Shown: positions 50,945 to 60,196 of the stretch, in pieces
Numbering within the stretch: position 1 is the stretch's first letter
Layout of the letters: every line of letters begins with the position of its first letter
Made by a program: the position numbers and the translations under genes
The notes under the pieces: model-generated
What the model was told of the DNA's origin: nothing
What the model saw: only the letters and a program-made list of their open reading frames with translations
Databases searched by the model: none
Assembly: GCA_023426245.1 (NCBI GenBank)
Contig: JAFABB010000057.1
Span: 1 to 64,000 of the forward strand
Direction of reading: 5' to 3'
DNA length: 64,000 nucleotides
From: Bacillota bacterium
GTDB taxonomy: Bacteria; Bacillota; UBA4882; UBA8346

Positions 50945-52780
50945 TTTATCCCTCGTTTTCCGATGCAACGTTCTGGGACGAATCAGACACCCCGGACCAT
51001 AGCCGATTAAATCTTCCCGTCCAGCTTTCATCAAAGCCTCAAATACCAATTTATAATTCTGGGGACGCCGATATTGAAGCAACGCACGCTGCATCGCTTT
51101 TTCCTTTGGCGTCTTGGGCACATAAATCGTTTCCATATCACGGGGATCCAATTCTGTATGATACATACATGTTGAAAGACTGCCAGGTGTCGGATAAAAA
51201 TCTTGTACCTGTTCCGGAGTATAATGGTTGTCCCTTAAATACTCAGCTAATTCTATCGCCGCCCCCAAATCACTCCCGGGATGGCTGGATATTAAATACG
51301 GGACCAAATATTGCTCTTTACCGAGTTTGTCGTTGATTGCCTTAAATTTCTTTACAAATTGATCATAGACCCGACGACTGGGTTTGCCCATTCTTTGCAA
51401 TACCCGGTCCACTACATGTTCAGGGGCAACTTTTAATTGTCCGCTGATATGATGTTCGCATAGTTCCTCAAAAAATTCGTCATTTTTATCCAGCATCAAA
51501 TAATCGAAACGAATCCCTGAACGGATAAATACTTTTTTGATTTCAGGAATCTCCCGAAGATTTCTTAATAATTGTAGATATTCCCGGTGATCAACCTCTA
51601 AATTTTTACACCCTCCACTTTCCATACATTGTTTATCTTTGCATACACCCTTTTCTTTTTGAACGTGGCAGGAAGGATTCCGGAAATTAGCCGTTGGCCC
51701 GCCCACATCGTGAATATAACCTTTAAAATTTTCAGCCCAAACCATTTTTTTTGCCTCATTGATGATCGAAGATTGACTGCGTTTTTGAATCATCCTTCCT
51801 TGGTGGAAAGTTAGGGCACAAAAAGAACAACCCCCGAAACATCCCCGATGGCTCGTAATACTGAATACCACTTCTTGAATAGCGGGAACTCCCCCGGCGG
51901 ACTTGTAGGTCGGATGGTAAGTACGCTGATAAGGCAAAGCATAAATCTGGTCCATCTCAGCTTCCGAAAGAGGAAATGCCGGTGGATTTTGAATTAAGTA
52001 ACGATCACCATGAAGTTGTAAAAGCGTTTTACCGCGGATTGGGTCCTGTTCCTGATATTGAATGCGAAAAGCCTCCGCATACTTCACCTTATCAGACTTG
52101 ACATCCTCAAAAGATGGAACAATTACCATGTTGGGTTCAAGATTCGGCTTGGTATCCTTTGGCAAAGACTTTAACACCGAAGTTCCACGAATATCTCCGA
52201 TTTGGTTGATATCTTCATTCTGGGCTAACCTGGCGGCTATTTCCAAAATGGGTTTTTCGCCCATTCCATAAATTAAAATATCGGCCTTGGAATCAACCAA
52301 AATCGAACGTCTTACCGAATCGTCCCAATAATCATAATGGGCAAAACGGCGTAAGCTGGCTTCAATTCCTCCAATTATGACTGGAACATTTTTAAAGGCT
52401 TCTTTAGCACGATTGGCATAAACAATGACCGCCCGGTCCGGCCGCAAACCGGCCCGTCCACCTGGTGAATAAACATCCTCACTCCTGGGTTTCTTACTGG
52501 CTGTATAATGATTCACCATGGAATCAATTACCCCGGACGAAATCAAAAAGGCTAATTTTGGCCGGCCCAATACCTTAAAACTTGAACTATCCCTCCAGTC
52601 GGGCTGGGCGATAATACCGACGCGGTATCCTTCATGTTCCAATACCCGGCTGATAATAGCCACTCCAAAACTAGGATGATCGACATATGCTTCGCCGCTA
52701 ATCAATACAAAATCCAGTTCATTCCAGCCCCGCTCCGCCATGTCTTCTTTTGTAATTGGTAAAAAGTTAGAATTACGCAT
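50927..52780 (-). CDS. YgiQ family radical SAM protein
   Basis: A 617-residue enzyme of the YgiQ (UPF0313) family. The N-terminal half is cobalamin-binding-like (DFVLISGEAYVDHPSFGVAI); the radical SAM core has the Cys motif HRGCFGGCSFCALTFHQGR near residue 318; a Cys-rich stretch CHVQKEKGVCKDKQCMESGGC near 380 could hold another metal centre; the C-terminus has YPTPGSLSTCMYHTELDP. The reaction is not established. An ATG at 52780 starts four bases after the MFS stop codon with AGGGA upstream; a GTG at 52816 inside the MFS gene is the alternative. Confidence 0.9.
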   Translation of the reverse strand: MRNSNFLPITKEDMAERGWNELDFVLISGEAYVDHPSFGVAIISRVLEHEGYRVGIIAQPDWRDSSSFKVLGRPKLAFLISSGVIDSMVNHYTASKKPRSEDVYSPGGRAGLRPDRAVIVYANRAKEAFKNVPVIIGGIEASLRRFAHYDYWDDSVRRSILVDSKADILIYGMGEKPILEIAARLAQNEDINQIGDIRGTSVLKSLPKDTKPNLEPNMVIVPSFEDVKSDKVKYAEAFRIQYQEQDPIRGKTLLQLHGDRYLIQNPPAFPLSEAEMDQIYALPYQRTYHPTYKSAGGVPAIQEVVFSITSHRGCFGGCSFCALTFHQGRMIQKRSQSSIINEAKKMVWAENFKGYIHDVGGPTANFRNPSCHVQKEKGVCKDKQCMESGGCKNLEVDHREYLQLLRNLREIPEIKKVFIRSGIRFDYLMLDKNDEFFEELCEHHISGQLKVAPEHVVDRVLQRMGKPSRRVYDQFVKKFKAINDKLGKEQYLVPYLISSHPGSDLGAAIELAEYLRDNHYTPEQVQDFYPTPGSLSTCMYHTELDPRDMETIYVPKTPKEKAMQRALLQYRRPQNYKLVFEALMKAGREDLIGYGPGCLIRPRTLHRKTRDKLHPRS

Positions 52781-52784
52781 AAGC

Positions 52785-54005
52785 TTATTTTGTCCCTGAT
52801 AATGTAAATTTTTCACGATTCAAATTCGCGCAATTGTTTCTCACTAAAGGGAACAATTGCCAAATTGCAATCAAATTGAGTGCCAGCACCACAATAAAAA
52901 GGCCCTTGTAACCTAAGAACTGGATAAATAATGGAGCGATAAGCGGACCCAGAGTACCTCTGAGTCCCTGTAAATAAACGTTCACAGCCATATAAGAATT
53001 AATTTCTCCTTGACCGGCCATGCATAGCACGCAATTTAGGGTGACTAGATCAAGACCGGCGTTGACTATTCCCTGCAGTAAACCAACGAACAATAAAGGC
53101 CACTGGGTATTCACGAAACAATAAATTATGGGAACACCGATATTCACCAAAAAAACGCCCATCATCACTTTAAGGGGGGAATACCGATCGATTAAATAAC
53201 CGCCCAAATAATAAAAAATAAGCGAGGAACAATAGATAATAGCTGAAAAAGTCGAGATAAAACCATCGCTCACTTTCAAACTGTCAACCTGGAAAAGAGG
53301 ATAAGCCGGTAAAGAGGTTGCCGTAGCTAATCCAAATACAAATAGAGCCAAAATAAACTGGCGGTAATTATGATCCGATTTAAAAATGGTCCAAGCAGAA
53401 GTTTTCGGGCCTAACGGGCGAGGTTGATCGGGAATCGCCGGTCGGATTCCCCTAAAAGTAACGGCAGAACCAATTCCAAATAAAGCCAGAAATGGAAATA
53501 GAAAACCCACGCCCCACTTTGGCATCAGCAGTCCGGTTAAAATAATCGAGACAACTTGAGCCAATGCCGATCCCACCCGGACCCATCCCATCAATGTTCC
53601 CCGTATTTCAGCCGGATAAGCCTTCCGCATCGCATTACCATAGACTGTCGCACTGATGGATCCAAAAAAATAATGTAAAGCAAACAACGCCAGATACCAA
53701 TGAGCAGTGGCGCTAATAAGCAATAATAAGATCATGGCACGGCTGGTCCCATCGGCCAGGAATACCATTTTAAAAGGATTCTCGTTGGCAAACATCTTAG
53801 CCCAAATTGGAGAAAGCATTAGCCAAACGCTGGGTAAAGCTGCAAGCAGACCGACTTCAAATGTGGAGGCCCCGATACGTCTTGCCTGTATTAATATAAA
53901 AGCGTTTAAGCCGCCGTAAAACAGACCAAAAAAGATCGCAGCAGCCAAATCGCATTTAAAGTTGTGCCGTACTTTGCGAGTCGTTTGAAAAAGTAATGAA
54001 AACAA
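52785..54005 (-). CDS. MFS transporter
   Basis: A 406-residue major facilitator with twelve predicted helices. Between helices 2 and 3 it has SPIWAKMFANENPFKMVFLAD, and after helix 6 a cytoplasmic loop GIRPAIPDQPRPLGPKTSAW. The general MFS motif is weak, so I cannot name a substrate. It starts with TTG 5 nt after GGAGGTG. The radical SAM gene follows at once, so they form an operon; whether the functions are linked is unknown. Confidence 0.85.
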   Translation of the reverse strand: MFSLLFQTTRKVRHNFKCDLAAAIFFGLFYGGLNAFILIQARRIGASTFEVGLLAALPSVWLMLSPIWAKMFANENPFKMVFLADGTSRAMILLLLISATAHWYLALFALHYFFGSISATVYGNAMRKAYPAEIRGTLMGWVRVGSALAQVVSIILTGLLMPKWGVGFLFPFLALFGIGSAVTFRGIRPAIPDQPRPLGPKTSAWTIFKSDHNYRQFILALFVFGLATATSLPAYPLFQVDSLKVSDGFISTFSAIIYCSSLIFYYLGGYLIDRYSPLKVMMGVFLVNIGVPIIYCFVNTQWPLLFVGLLQGIVNAGLDLVTLNCVLCMAGQGEINSYMAVNVYLQGLRGTLGPLIAPLFIQFLGYKGLFIVVLALNLIAIWQLFPLVRNNCANLNREKFTLSGTK

Positions 54006-54129
54006 AGTACACCTCCAACGTTATCTAAAATCATTTTACTGGCAAGAATTTATTCTGTCTATACATTTTTTGTAAAACAAATTCAAATTCCACAAAAAAG
54101 TGGGGTATTCGGTTTCTTACGATGCAATT

Positions 54130-54165
54130 AAAAAGGGGCTGGTGCAAATACTTTTTCCACAGCCC
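54130..54165 (-). terminator. Terminator of third chemoreceptor gene
   Basis: On the minus strand GGGCTG (from 54165) pairs with CAGCCC (to 54136), followed by CTTTTTAATTG. It lies 60 bp past the receptor stop codon. Confidence 0.65.
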
Positions 54166-54224
54166 ACTGATAATCGTTGAATTATAATTATCTAATTCAT
54201 TAAATTTGAAATTATGAAACTTAA

Positions 54225-55775
54225 TTACTTACCACTTTTATCAGACAAAAACCCGGTATTCAATGATGGAAGGGATGGGTCCAAATCATCTTTCCAATAT
54301 TGAGATTCCTTTGGATGATTAATTTTGCCCTCTCCTTTGCCCTTCTGACCACTTATGATTTCCGAAAGTTTTTGAACAATTAATTTTATACTTTCTGCTT
54401 GAGAGCTCAATTCCTCAGCTATGGATGCGCTTTCCTCGGCATTTTGGGCTGTCTGTTGGGTGTTGATTTCCATTTGGCCCATTGTTTTAGTTATCTGCTC
54501 GATTCCTTGCAACTGTTCCTGACTGGCAGCAGAAATTTCATTAATTATTTTATTGACCTTTTCAGCATTTGCAGTTATTTCAGTTAAGGCCATTCTGACT
54601 CTCTCGGCAGCCGAAACACCTTTACTTGATAATTCGATATTCATTTGAATAATCCCGGCAGTATCCTTAGCCGCCTGAGTGCTTCGTCCAGCTAAATTTC
54701 TAACTTCTTCCGCCACTACTGCAAAGCCTGAACCGGCTTCCCCGGCACGTGCCGCCTCAATAGCTGCGTTAAGGGCTAAAATATTTGTTTGGAAAGCAAT
54801 GTCATCGATTATTTTAATTATTTTAGCAATTTGAGTACTTGAATTTTTCATCTCTTGGATCGAGCCCATCATTTCTTTCATTTCATCGTTGCCTTTGTCC
54901 GCTGAATTCTTTGTCATTTCTGTAAGTTGAACCGTTTGCTTTGTATGAGTAACATTTTGACTAAACATCGATGTTGATTCTTGTAAAATAGAAGAAGTTT
55001 CCTCTATGGAAGATGCTTGCTCGGCACTAGTCTGTGATAATTGTTGATTTGAAGCGGCCAATTGTTTGGAAGCCGCAGTCACCTCATGTGTACTATTGGA
55101 TAATTGCCGAACAATATCATCAATCAGACCAATAATCCTGTTTGCGAATTTCAAAGCGAAAAAAATACACAAAATACTGATAATAATTAGAATAAATAGT
55201 AATACCCAGCCAATAATTGCAACTTCACGGTTTAATCGGGCTTTAACTGCAGTGTTATAATTTAATTCAGCCAGAATAAATGCTTGAACATGCTGGCCAA
55301 TAAATTGGCCTACTTTTTTAGTTTCGTCTAAAGAACCTACCGTAGCTGTTAAATCTTTAGCATGGACAGCGTTCATTGTGGTATGAAAATTTTCTTTAAA
55401 AGCACTGAATAATCTCTCGACGGAATCCAAATCATTCATGCCGGTTGGATCTTGAATATATCTTTTTAAAAATAATATATCCGCCTCACCCTGATTCAAA
55501 AGTTTTATGCATCTCTGCTCGGTGTCAATATTATTGAATATGTATTTTTCAAGGTTTTGAGATATTTCCGTAACAGAGTTTGAAATTCTATTGGCTACAA
55601 TAACGCTTTCAATCATTTGATCGAGATCACTGATAAAACCTTTTAAAGTTATATAAGAAAAAATACTGACTCCACTCATCAAAACAATAATCCATAAAAA
55701 ACGAAAAATCACTTTTTTTTGAAAAGAAAAATCAAACTTTTTCATAATATTTTTACGAAATCCCTGTTTTATCAA
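54225..55775 (-). CDS. Methyl-accepting chemotaxis protein with four-helix sensor
   Basis: Receptor of 516 residues: TM1 about 25-48 (VIFRFLWIIVLMSGVSIFSY), a mainly helical outer domain of about 140 residues (4HB_MCP type), TM2 about 190-212 (VAIIGWVLLFILIIISILCI), and a cytoplasmic signalling part with IDDIAFQTNILALNAAIEAA and GSGFAVVAEEVRNLAGRS. The HAMP region is short or absent, with LIDDIVRQLSNSTHEVTAAS leading straight into the coiled coil. The start is a TTG 9 nt after GGAGG. It is not closely related to the two paralogous receptors at 13.9-20.7 kb. Ligand unknown. Confidence 0.92.
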   Translation of the reverse strand: MIKQGFRKNIMKKFDFSFQKKVIFRFLWIIVLMSGVSIFSYITLKGFISDLDQMIESVIVANRISNSVTEISQNLEKYIFNNIDTEQRCIKLLNQGEADILFLKRYIQDPTGMNDLDSVERLFSAFKENFHTTMNAVHAKDLTATVGSLDETKKVGQFIGQHVQAFILAELNYNTAVKARLNREVAIIGWVLLFILIIISILCIFFALKFANRIIGLIDDIVRQLSNSTHEVTAASKQLAASNQQLSQTSAEQASSIEETSSILQESTSMFSQNVTHTKQTVQLTEMTKNSADKGNDEMKEMMGSIQEMKNSSTQIAKIIKIIDDIAFQTNILALNAAIEAARAGEAGSGFAVVAEEVRNLAGRSTQAAKDTAGIIQMNIELSSKGVSAAERVRMALTEITANAEKVNKIINEISAASQEQLQGIEQITKTMGQMEINTQQTAQNAEESASIAEELSSQAESIKLIVQKLSEIISGQKGKGEGKINHPKESQYWKDDLDPSLPSLNTGFLSDKSGK

Positions 55776-56163
55776 TTAATTTATCCTCCGAAGTCATCAA
55801 ATTTAAAAATAAATGAACAAGTAATATGCATAGATCGAACCAAAAAATATTTATTTCAACAAAAAATGTTGACTTGAGTAAATATATCTTTTATTAAAAT
55901 TATCATTCTTTGGGGTTGGTTGCAAGTATAATTTGGTAATATATTATGTAATGGCTAAAAATTATTATTAAAATTGTGGATTTTTCTTCCAACTATCCAT
56001 TGCCAATAGAATTATTTTATTCAGCAGGAATTAGCCCATGGATGGTGAATAGTTTATATATACTTTTGAAAATACTTTTAAAAAGTGTTTTTGATATAGT
56101 GGATAATTTCGCCTAAACTTCACCGGCTTTATATGAAAATTTGTCATCTGATAAGGGATAATC
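55776..56163. other. Divergent intergenic region before the xylose genes
   Basis: Very AT-rich. Holds the promoters of the chemoreceptor (minus) and of the ROK regulator (plus), and the palindrome listed at 56069-56091. No gene was seen. Confidence 0.5.
56069..56091 (+). promoter_or_regulatory. Candidate operator before the ROK regulator gene
   Basis: AAAATACTTT (56069-56078) and AAAGTGTTTT (56082-56091) form a 23-bp palindrome with one mismatch, 73 bp upstream of the regulator start. XylR-type ROK repressors bind AT-rich palindromes of this size; the match is to the general form, not to a specific consensus. Confidence 0.4.
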
Positions 56164-57318
56164 ATGAAAAAAGCAATTAACCAGGAATTAATGCGGGTCA
56201 ATAACAAAAAATCAATTCTGGAATTAATCTTAAAGAAACCATCGATATCCAAAGCGGAAATAGCAACAACTCTTGGTTTAAGCTCAACAACGGTAACTAC
56301 ATTCGTGAATGAATTAATTGCGGAGAACAGAATTATCCAGTGTGGAATCGCCAAATCCACGGGTGGTCGCAAATCCGCTTTATATCAATTGAATCCCGAA
56401 GCTTTCTATATTATTGGTATCAATTTGTTGGTTGATAAATTAGTCTGGGTATTGGTTAACTCTGTGGGAACCGTCATCAGCACTGGGGAAATATTCTTAA
56501 GCAGCAGTGATGAGTTGTATATCATTGATCTTTTAAATAAAACCATCGATGAAATCATACTCCAAAACAACATCGCCTCTGAAAAAATTGGCGGTATTGG
56601 AATCGGAGTTCCGGGAATTGTACAAAACTCTTCCGGAATCGTTGAATTAGCTCCTAATTTAGGGTGGAAAAATGTTAATCTACGGCAATTGCTTACTACC
56701 AAAAAATTAATTTTCATCGAGAATGAAGCAAATGCTGCGGCAATCGGCGAACATTTTTACGGAACGGCTACCCGGGTTTCCAATCTGCTTTATGTTTCCA
56801 TCGGTGTCGGAATCGGATGTGGATTAATACTCAATGACCGACTTTATAGCGGACATTCAAACCGTGCCGGAGAATTCGGCCATATGACGGTGGAACCCGA
56901 TGGTTTACTATGCAGATGCGGCAATCAAGGGTGTTGGGAGGCCTATGCTTCCAATGACGCTACTCTCAAAAGGTATAATCATCAAAACCCCTCTAATCAA
57001 ATACAATCTTTTGAAGAATTCTTAAGCCGGGTCACCCAAAAAGATACTCTTGCAATGGAAGTATTAGATTCGACTATAAAATATTTGGGGATTGGCATTG
57101 CAAATCTGATCAACGGATTAAATCCTGAAATGGTCGTAATTGGGGGTGAATTGGGCAAGATTAACGAAATCATTAGTCATAAATTAATCAAACAAATTAA
57201 AGATTGTAGTCTAGACAAAACTTTCAGTAATTTTATTTTGGAATTTTCAAAGTTAAAAAACCGAGCTACTGCTTTGGGTGTAGCAAGTCAGGTCATGGAA
57301 ATAGTTTTTAACCAATAA
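56164..57318 (+). CDS. xylR: ROK family transcriptional regulator, probable xylose repressor
   Basis: A 384-residue regulator: N-terminal winged helix-turn-helix (ILKKPSISKAEIATTLGLSS, then TTVTTFVNELIAENRI), then a ROK sugar-kinase-like domain with VSIGVGIGCGLILNDRLYSG, RAGEFGHMTVEPDG and the zinc site CRCGNQGCWEAYAS. Repressors of this kind release DNA when they bind xylose. The ATG follows AAGGGA. It is the first gene of the unit xylR-xylB-isomerase with 22 bp to xylB, which makes xylose control the best guess, although NagC-like roles share the same architecture. Confidence 0.87.
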   Translation: MKKAINQELMRVNNKKSILELILKKPSISKAEIATTLGLSSTTVTTFVNELIAENRIIQCGIAKSTGGRKSALYQLNPEAFYIIGINLLVDKLVWVLVNSVGTVISTGEIFLSSSDELYIIDLLNKTIDEIILQNNIASEKIGGIGIGVPGIVQNSSGIVELAPNLGWKNVNLRQLLTTKKLIFIENEANAAAIGEHFYGTATRVSNLLYVSIGVGIGCGLILNDRLYSGHSNRAGEFGHMTVEPDGLLCRCGNQGCWEAYASNDATLKRYNHQNPSNQIQSFEEFLSRVTQKDTLAMEVLDSTIKYLGIGIANLINGLNPEMVVIGGELGKINEIISHKLIKQIKDCSLDKTFSNFILEFSKLKNRATALGVASQVMEIVFNQ

Positions 57319-57340
57319 TTTAAATAAAGGAGTTGACTCT

Positions 57341-58834
57341 ATGGGATATTTATTAGGATTCGACATCGGCAGTTCCTCCATTAAAGCCACATTAATGGAT
57401 TCTGTCACCGGTAAGGTTATCGCTTCGGCAACTTCTCCTCAAATGGAAATGGAGATTATGGCGCCCAAGCCTGGCTGGGCTGAGCAGCACCCGGATACTT
57501 GGTGGCAACATGTAAAATCAACCATGTCAATGATAAAAAGCAGCAGTAAGATTGATTTATCGGATGTGGAGGCGATCGGCCTTTCCTACCAGATGCATGG
57601 ACTGGTCATCGTCGACAAAGATAGGAAAGCCTTAAGACCGGCCATTATATGGTGTGATAGCCGGGCCGTGTCCACCGGCGAGGATGCCTTCAAAAATTTG
57701 GGTTCTCAAAAGTGTTTATCACAATTACTCAATTCACCGGGAAATTTCACGGCCTCCAAATTAAAATGGGTTCAGCAAAATGAACCCGATATCTATAAGC
57801 AAATATATAAGGCCATGCTTCCGGGCGACTATATCGCCCTGAAAATGAGCGGCGAGATCAAAACCACTCCCTCCGGATTATCCGAAGGTATCCTCTGGAA
57901 TTTCCAAAATGGCAAACTCGCCCAAATGCTTTTAGATTATTACGCGATCTCCTCCGATCTGATTCCTGATCCGGTTCCGACCTTTTCGATTCAGGGCGAG
58001 TTAACCAAACAAGCCGCTGAGGAATTGGGTTTGAAAGCTGGGATTAAAATTGCGTACCGGGCCGGTGATCAGCCCAATAATGCTTTTTCGTTGAATGTTT
58101 TGGAACCCGGTGAACTGGCGGCGACCGCCGGAACCAGCGGCGTTGTCTATGGAGTCGGTGATAAACCCAATTATGATCCCAAATCGCGGGTCAATACCTT
58201 TGTCCACGTCAATCATGAAGCGACCGCTCCGCGGTATGGTATTTTGCTCTGTATGAACGGTACCGGTATCTTAAACCGCTGGATGAAAAGTAACGTAGCC
58301 GAAGGATTATCATACGAAGAAGCAAATCAACTGGCTGGCAAGGTTCCGGTCGGTTGTAACAATCTGGCGATTCTTCCTTACGGCAACGGTGCCGAACGTA
58401 CTCTCGAAAACAAAAATATCGGCGCTTCCATTCACGGTCTCAATTTTAACATTCATGACCGCTCTTACCTTCTCCGGGCCTCACAGGAAGGGATTGTATT
58501 TGCCCTGAATTACGGTATTGAAATCATGGAAAACATGGGAATCAATATCCAAACCGTTAAAGCCGGCCATGCCAATATGTTTTTAAGTCCAATTTTCAGT
58601 GAAGCCTTTGCCACGATCACCGGCGCCGAGGTTAAACTCTATAATACCGATGGTTCGCAGGGAGCTGCCAGGGGTGCCGGGCTTGGAGCCGGTATTTTCA
58701 AAGATTTTCAGGAAACCTTTACCGGGTTGCAGGCCGTCAAGACCATCGAACCCAATGGGGCTTTAAAGTCGGCCTATCAAGAAGCCTATCAAAATTGGAA
58801 GGCAATCTTAAAACGCCAGCTTGAACGTGGTTGA
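57341..58834 (+). CDS. xylB: Xylulokinase
   Basis: Phosphorylates D-xylulose, feeding the pentose phosphate pathway. The 497-residue FGGY kinase has GFDIGSSSIKATLMD at the N-terminus, GLSYQMHGLVIVD near 85, the phosphate motif WCDSRA near 105, LPGDYIALKMSGEIKTTPSG near 150, AGDQPNNAFSLNVLEPGE near 240 and AGTSGVVYGV near 265, the latter region being the ATP site. Length and motifs fit XylB rather than glycerol or gluconate kinases. The ATG follows AAGGAG. Its neighbours, a ROK repressor and an isomerase, support the assignment. Confidence 0.93.
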   Translation: MGYLLGFDIGSSSIKATLMDSVTGKVIASATSPQMEMEIMAPKPGWAEQHPDTWWQHVKSTMSMIKSSSKIDLSDVEAIGLSYQMHGLVIVDKDRKALRPAIIWCDSRAVSTGEDAFKNLGSQKCLSQLLNSPGNFTASKLKWVQQNEPDIYKQIYKAMLPGDYIALKMSGEIKTTPSGLSEGILWNFQNGKLAQMLLDYYAISSDLIPDPVPTFSIQGELTKQAAEELGLKAGIKIAYRAGDQPNNAFSLNVLEPGELAATAGTSGVVYGVGDKPNYDPKSRVNTFVHVNHEATAPRYGILLCMNGTGILNRWMKSNVAEGLSYEEANQLAGKVPVGCNNLAILPYGNGAERTLENKNIGASIHGLNFNIHDRSYLLRASQEGIVFALNYGIEIMENMGINIQTVKAGHANMFLSPIFSEAFATITGAEVKLYNTDGSQGAARGAGLGAGIFKDFQETFTGLQAVKTIEPNGALKSAYQEAYQNWKAILKRQLERG

Positions 58835-58965
58835 TATGGCACATCCTTAAACTGTTATCAGAATTGAATCATCATCGGAAACCAGTTGATTTCGGTGTTT
58901 ACCTTTTAGGGTAATACCGTATCATATTCAAAATGCGATTATATAAACCAAAGGGAGGAAACTAA

Positions 58966-60099
58966 ATGTCGAAAAAATCATTGCATGCAATTTGTCGTTG
59001 GACTTTCAACCCAGGGAAAGGCGGTTTTACCCCCGGCGATATGCGTCCGGCTTGGTCTGCCAACAAGCTGGATGCTGTCGGAATTATCGGCATCATCAAA
59101 GAAAAGATCGCTCCCAAAATGCCCGACAATGTTGATCTCGGATTTGAAGTCCATTATGACAGCGAAATTGATGAAAAAACTGCGCCTGCTGTTGCCGATG
59201 CCCTGCTTGATGCGAAAATGCATCTGGCCATGATCACCCCGGGCGCTCATTCTCATTTCGGTTACGGTGGGGTTTGTTCCTTGGATCCCAATGAGCGGAA
59301 AGCCGCCGAAGAATTGGGAATCCGTACGGTCGATTTGGCCTATGGTCCTATGAAAAAAGCCTGGCATCCAGATAGCGCCAAAGCACCGGCTTTTGTCCTC
59401 TGGAACGGTTCTTACGGTTACGATTTAGCCTCGGTTGGGGTTAAACAAATGTATCAAAATCTGAAAGAAAGTATTGCCGGCCTCTGTAAATATGAGGAGA
59501 AAAAGGGCGGCAGCCTTTATATCGGTTTTGAGCCCAAACCCAATGAAGGGCATCCGGCGATGATCATTCCTACCGTGGCCTCTGCCCTGCTCTTCTGGCG
59601 CCGTATCGAAGAAGAATTCGGAGTGTCCCGCAAGAAAAAAGGAGTCAATAAAGAATTCGGCCATACTGAAATGATCGGCCTTGACCACGTGTATGATTCC
59701 GTTGAAGAGCTGGATAACGAGGCAATGGTCCATATGCATCTGAACAGCCAGGGATATAATGACGGCATCATTCTCGGCGGCCCTGGGAAATACGACATTG
59801 ATCACGGCACCCGAATCAACGGCATGAATATTGCCATCGCCGGCCTGATCGACGAAGCCGGGTTTGAGCGCTGGAAAGGCCACGACATGGTACCCCGGGC
59901 CTATGATAATGAAGAACAAGCCGTTGACCGGATTGTCAGAAGCATCTTAAGCTGGGAAGCATGCGCCAAAGCCGCTACCGAGCTGGATACCAAACAATTG
60001 TTGAAACACCTTGCCAACCGCGAAACCGCCAAGGCTGAAGACATGATGAGAGCTGCAGTGGTAAGCGCCCAGAAACATTTTGACCAAATGTATAAGTGA
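58966..60099 (+). CDS. Divergent xylose isomerase-like TIM-barrel protein
   Basis: A 377-residue protein distantly related to class I (actinobacterial) xylose isomerase. Matching elements are VLWNGSYGYD (Trp146), FEPKPNEGH (Glu189, Lys191), GVNKEFGHTEM (Glu230, His233), MHMHLNSQ-type strand (His258), GKYDIDH (Asp277, Asp279) and GHDMVPR (Asp307). All metal ligands but one are kept; the Asp of the usual HIDLNGQ strand is replaced by His258. Position directly after xylB argues that it is the working D-xylose isomerase of this organism, but a related ketose/aldose pair cannot be excluded. ATG follows AGGGAGG. It ends at a strong hairpin. Confidence 0.8.
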   Translation: MSKKSLHAICRWTFNPGKGGFTPGDMRPAWSANKLDAVGIIGIIKEKIAPKMPDNVDLGFEVHYDSEIDEKTAPAVADALLDAKMHLAMITPGAHSHFGYGGVCSLDPNERKAAEELGIRTVDLAYGPMKKAWHPDSAKAPAFVLWNGSYGYDLASVGVKQMYQNLKESIAGLCKYEEKKGGSLYIGFEPKPNEGHPAMIIPTVASALLFWRRIEEEFGVSRKKKGVNKEFGHTEMIGLDHVYDSVEELDNEAMVHMHLNSQGYNDGIILGGPGKYDIDHGTRINGMNIAIAGLIDEAGFERWKGHDMVPRAYDNEEQAVDRIVRSILSWEACAKAATELDTKQLLKHLANRETAKAEDMMRAAVVSAQKHFDQMYK

Positions 60100-60117
60100 T
60101 TTCCCCCCCTATAATAT

Positions 60118-60153
60118 TACCAACAGCCCCATTTATAGTTGGGGCTGTTGGTA
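60118..60153. terminator. Strong hairpin between convergent genes
   Basis: A perfect 14-bp stem, TACCAACAGCCCCA (60118-60131) with its complement (60140-60153), eight-base loop, 18 bp past the isomerase stop codon and 44 bp from the end of the convergent hydrolase gene. No T tract follows on either strand, so it may protect 3' ends rather than terminate. Confidence 0.6.
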
Positions 60154-60196
60154 TGAAAAAATCCTGATATCCCACTATCGTCTTCATACGGATGGA

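Noticed and set aside
55780..55880. Possible flagellar-type (sigma-D) promoter before the third chemoreceptor
   Set aside because: The best match differs from the consensus at too many positions in both boxes.
59425..59919. Frame of 164 codons antisense to the isomerase-like gene
   Set aside because: Shadow of a conserved gene on the other strand.
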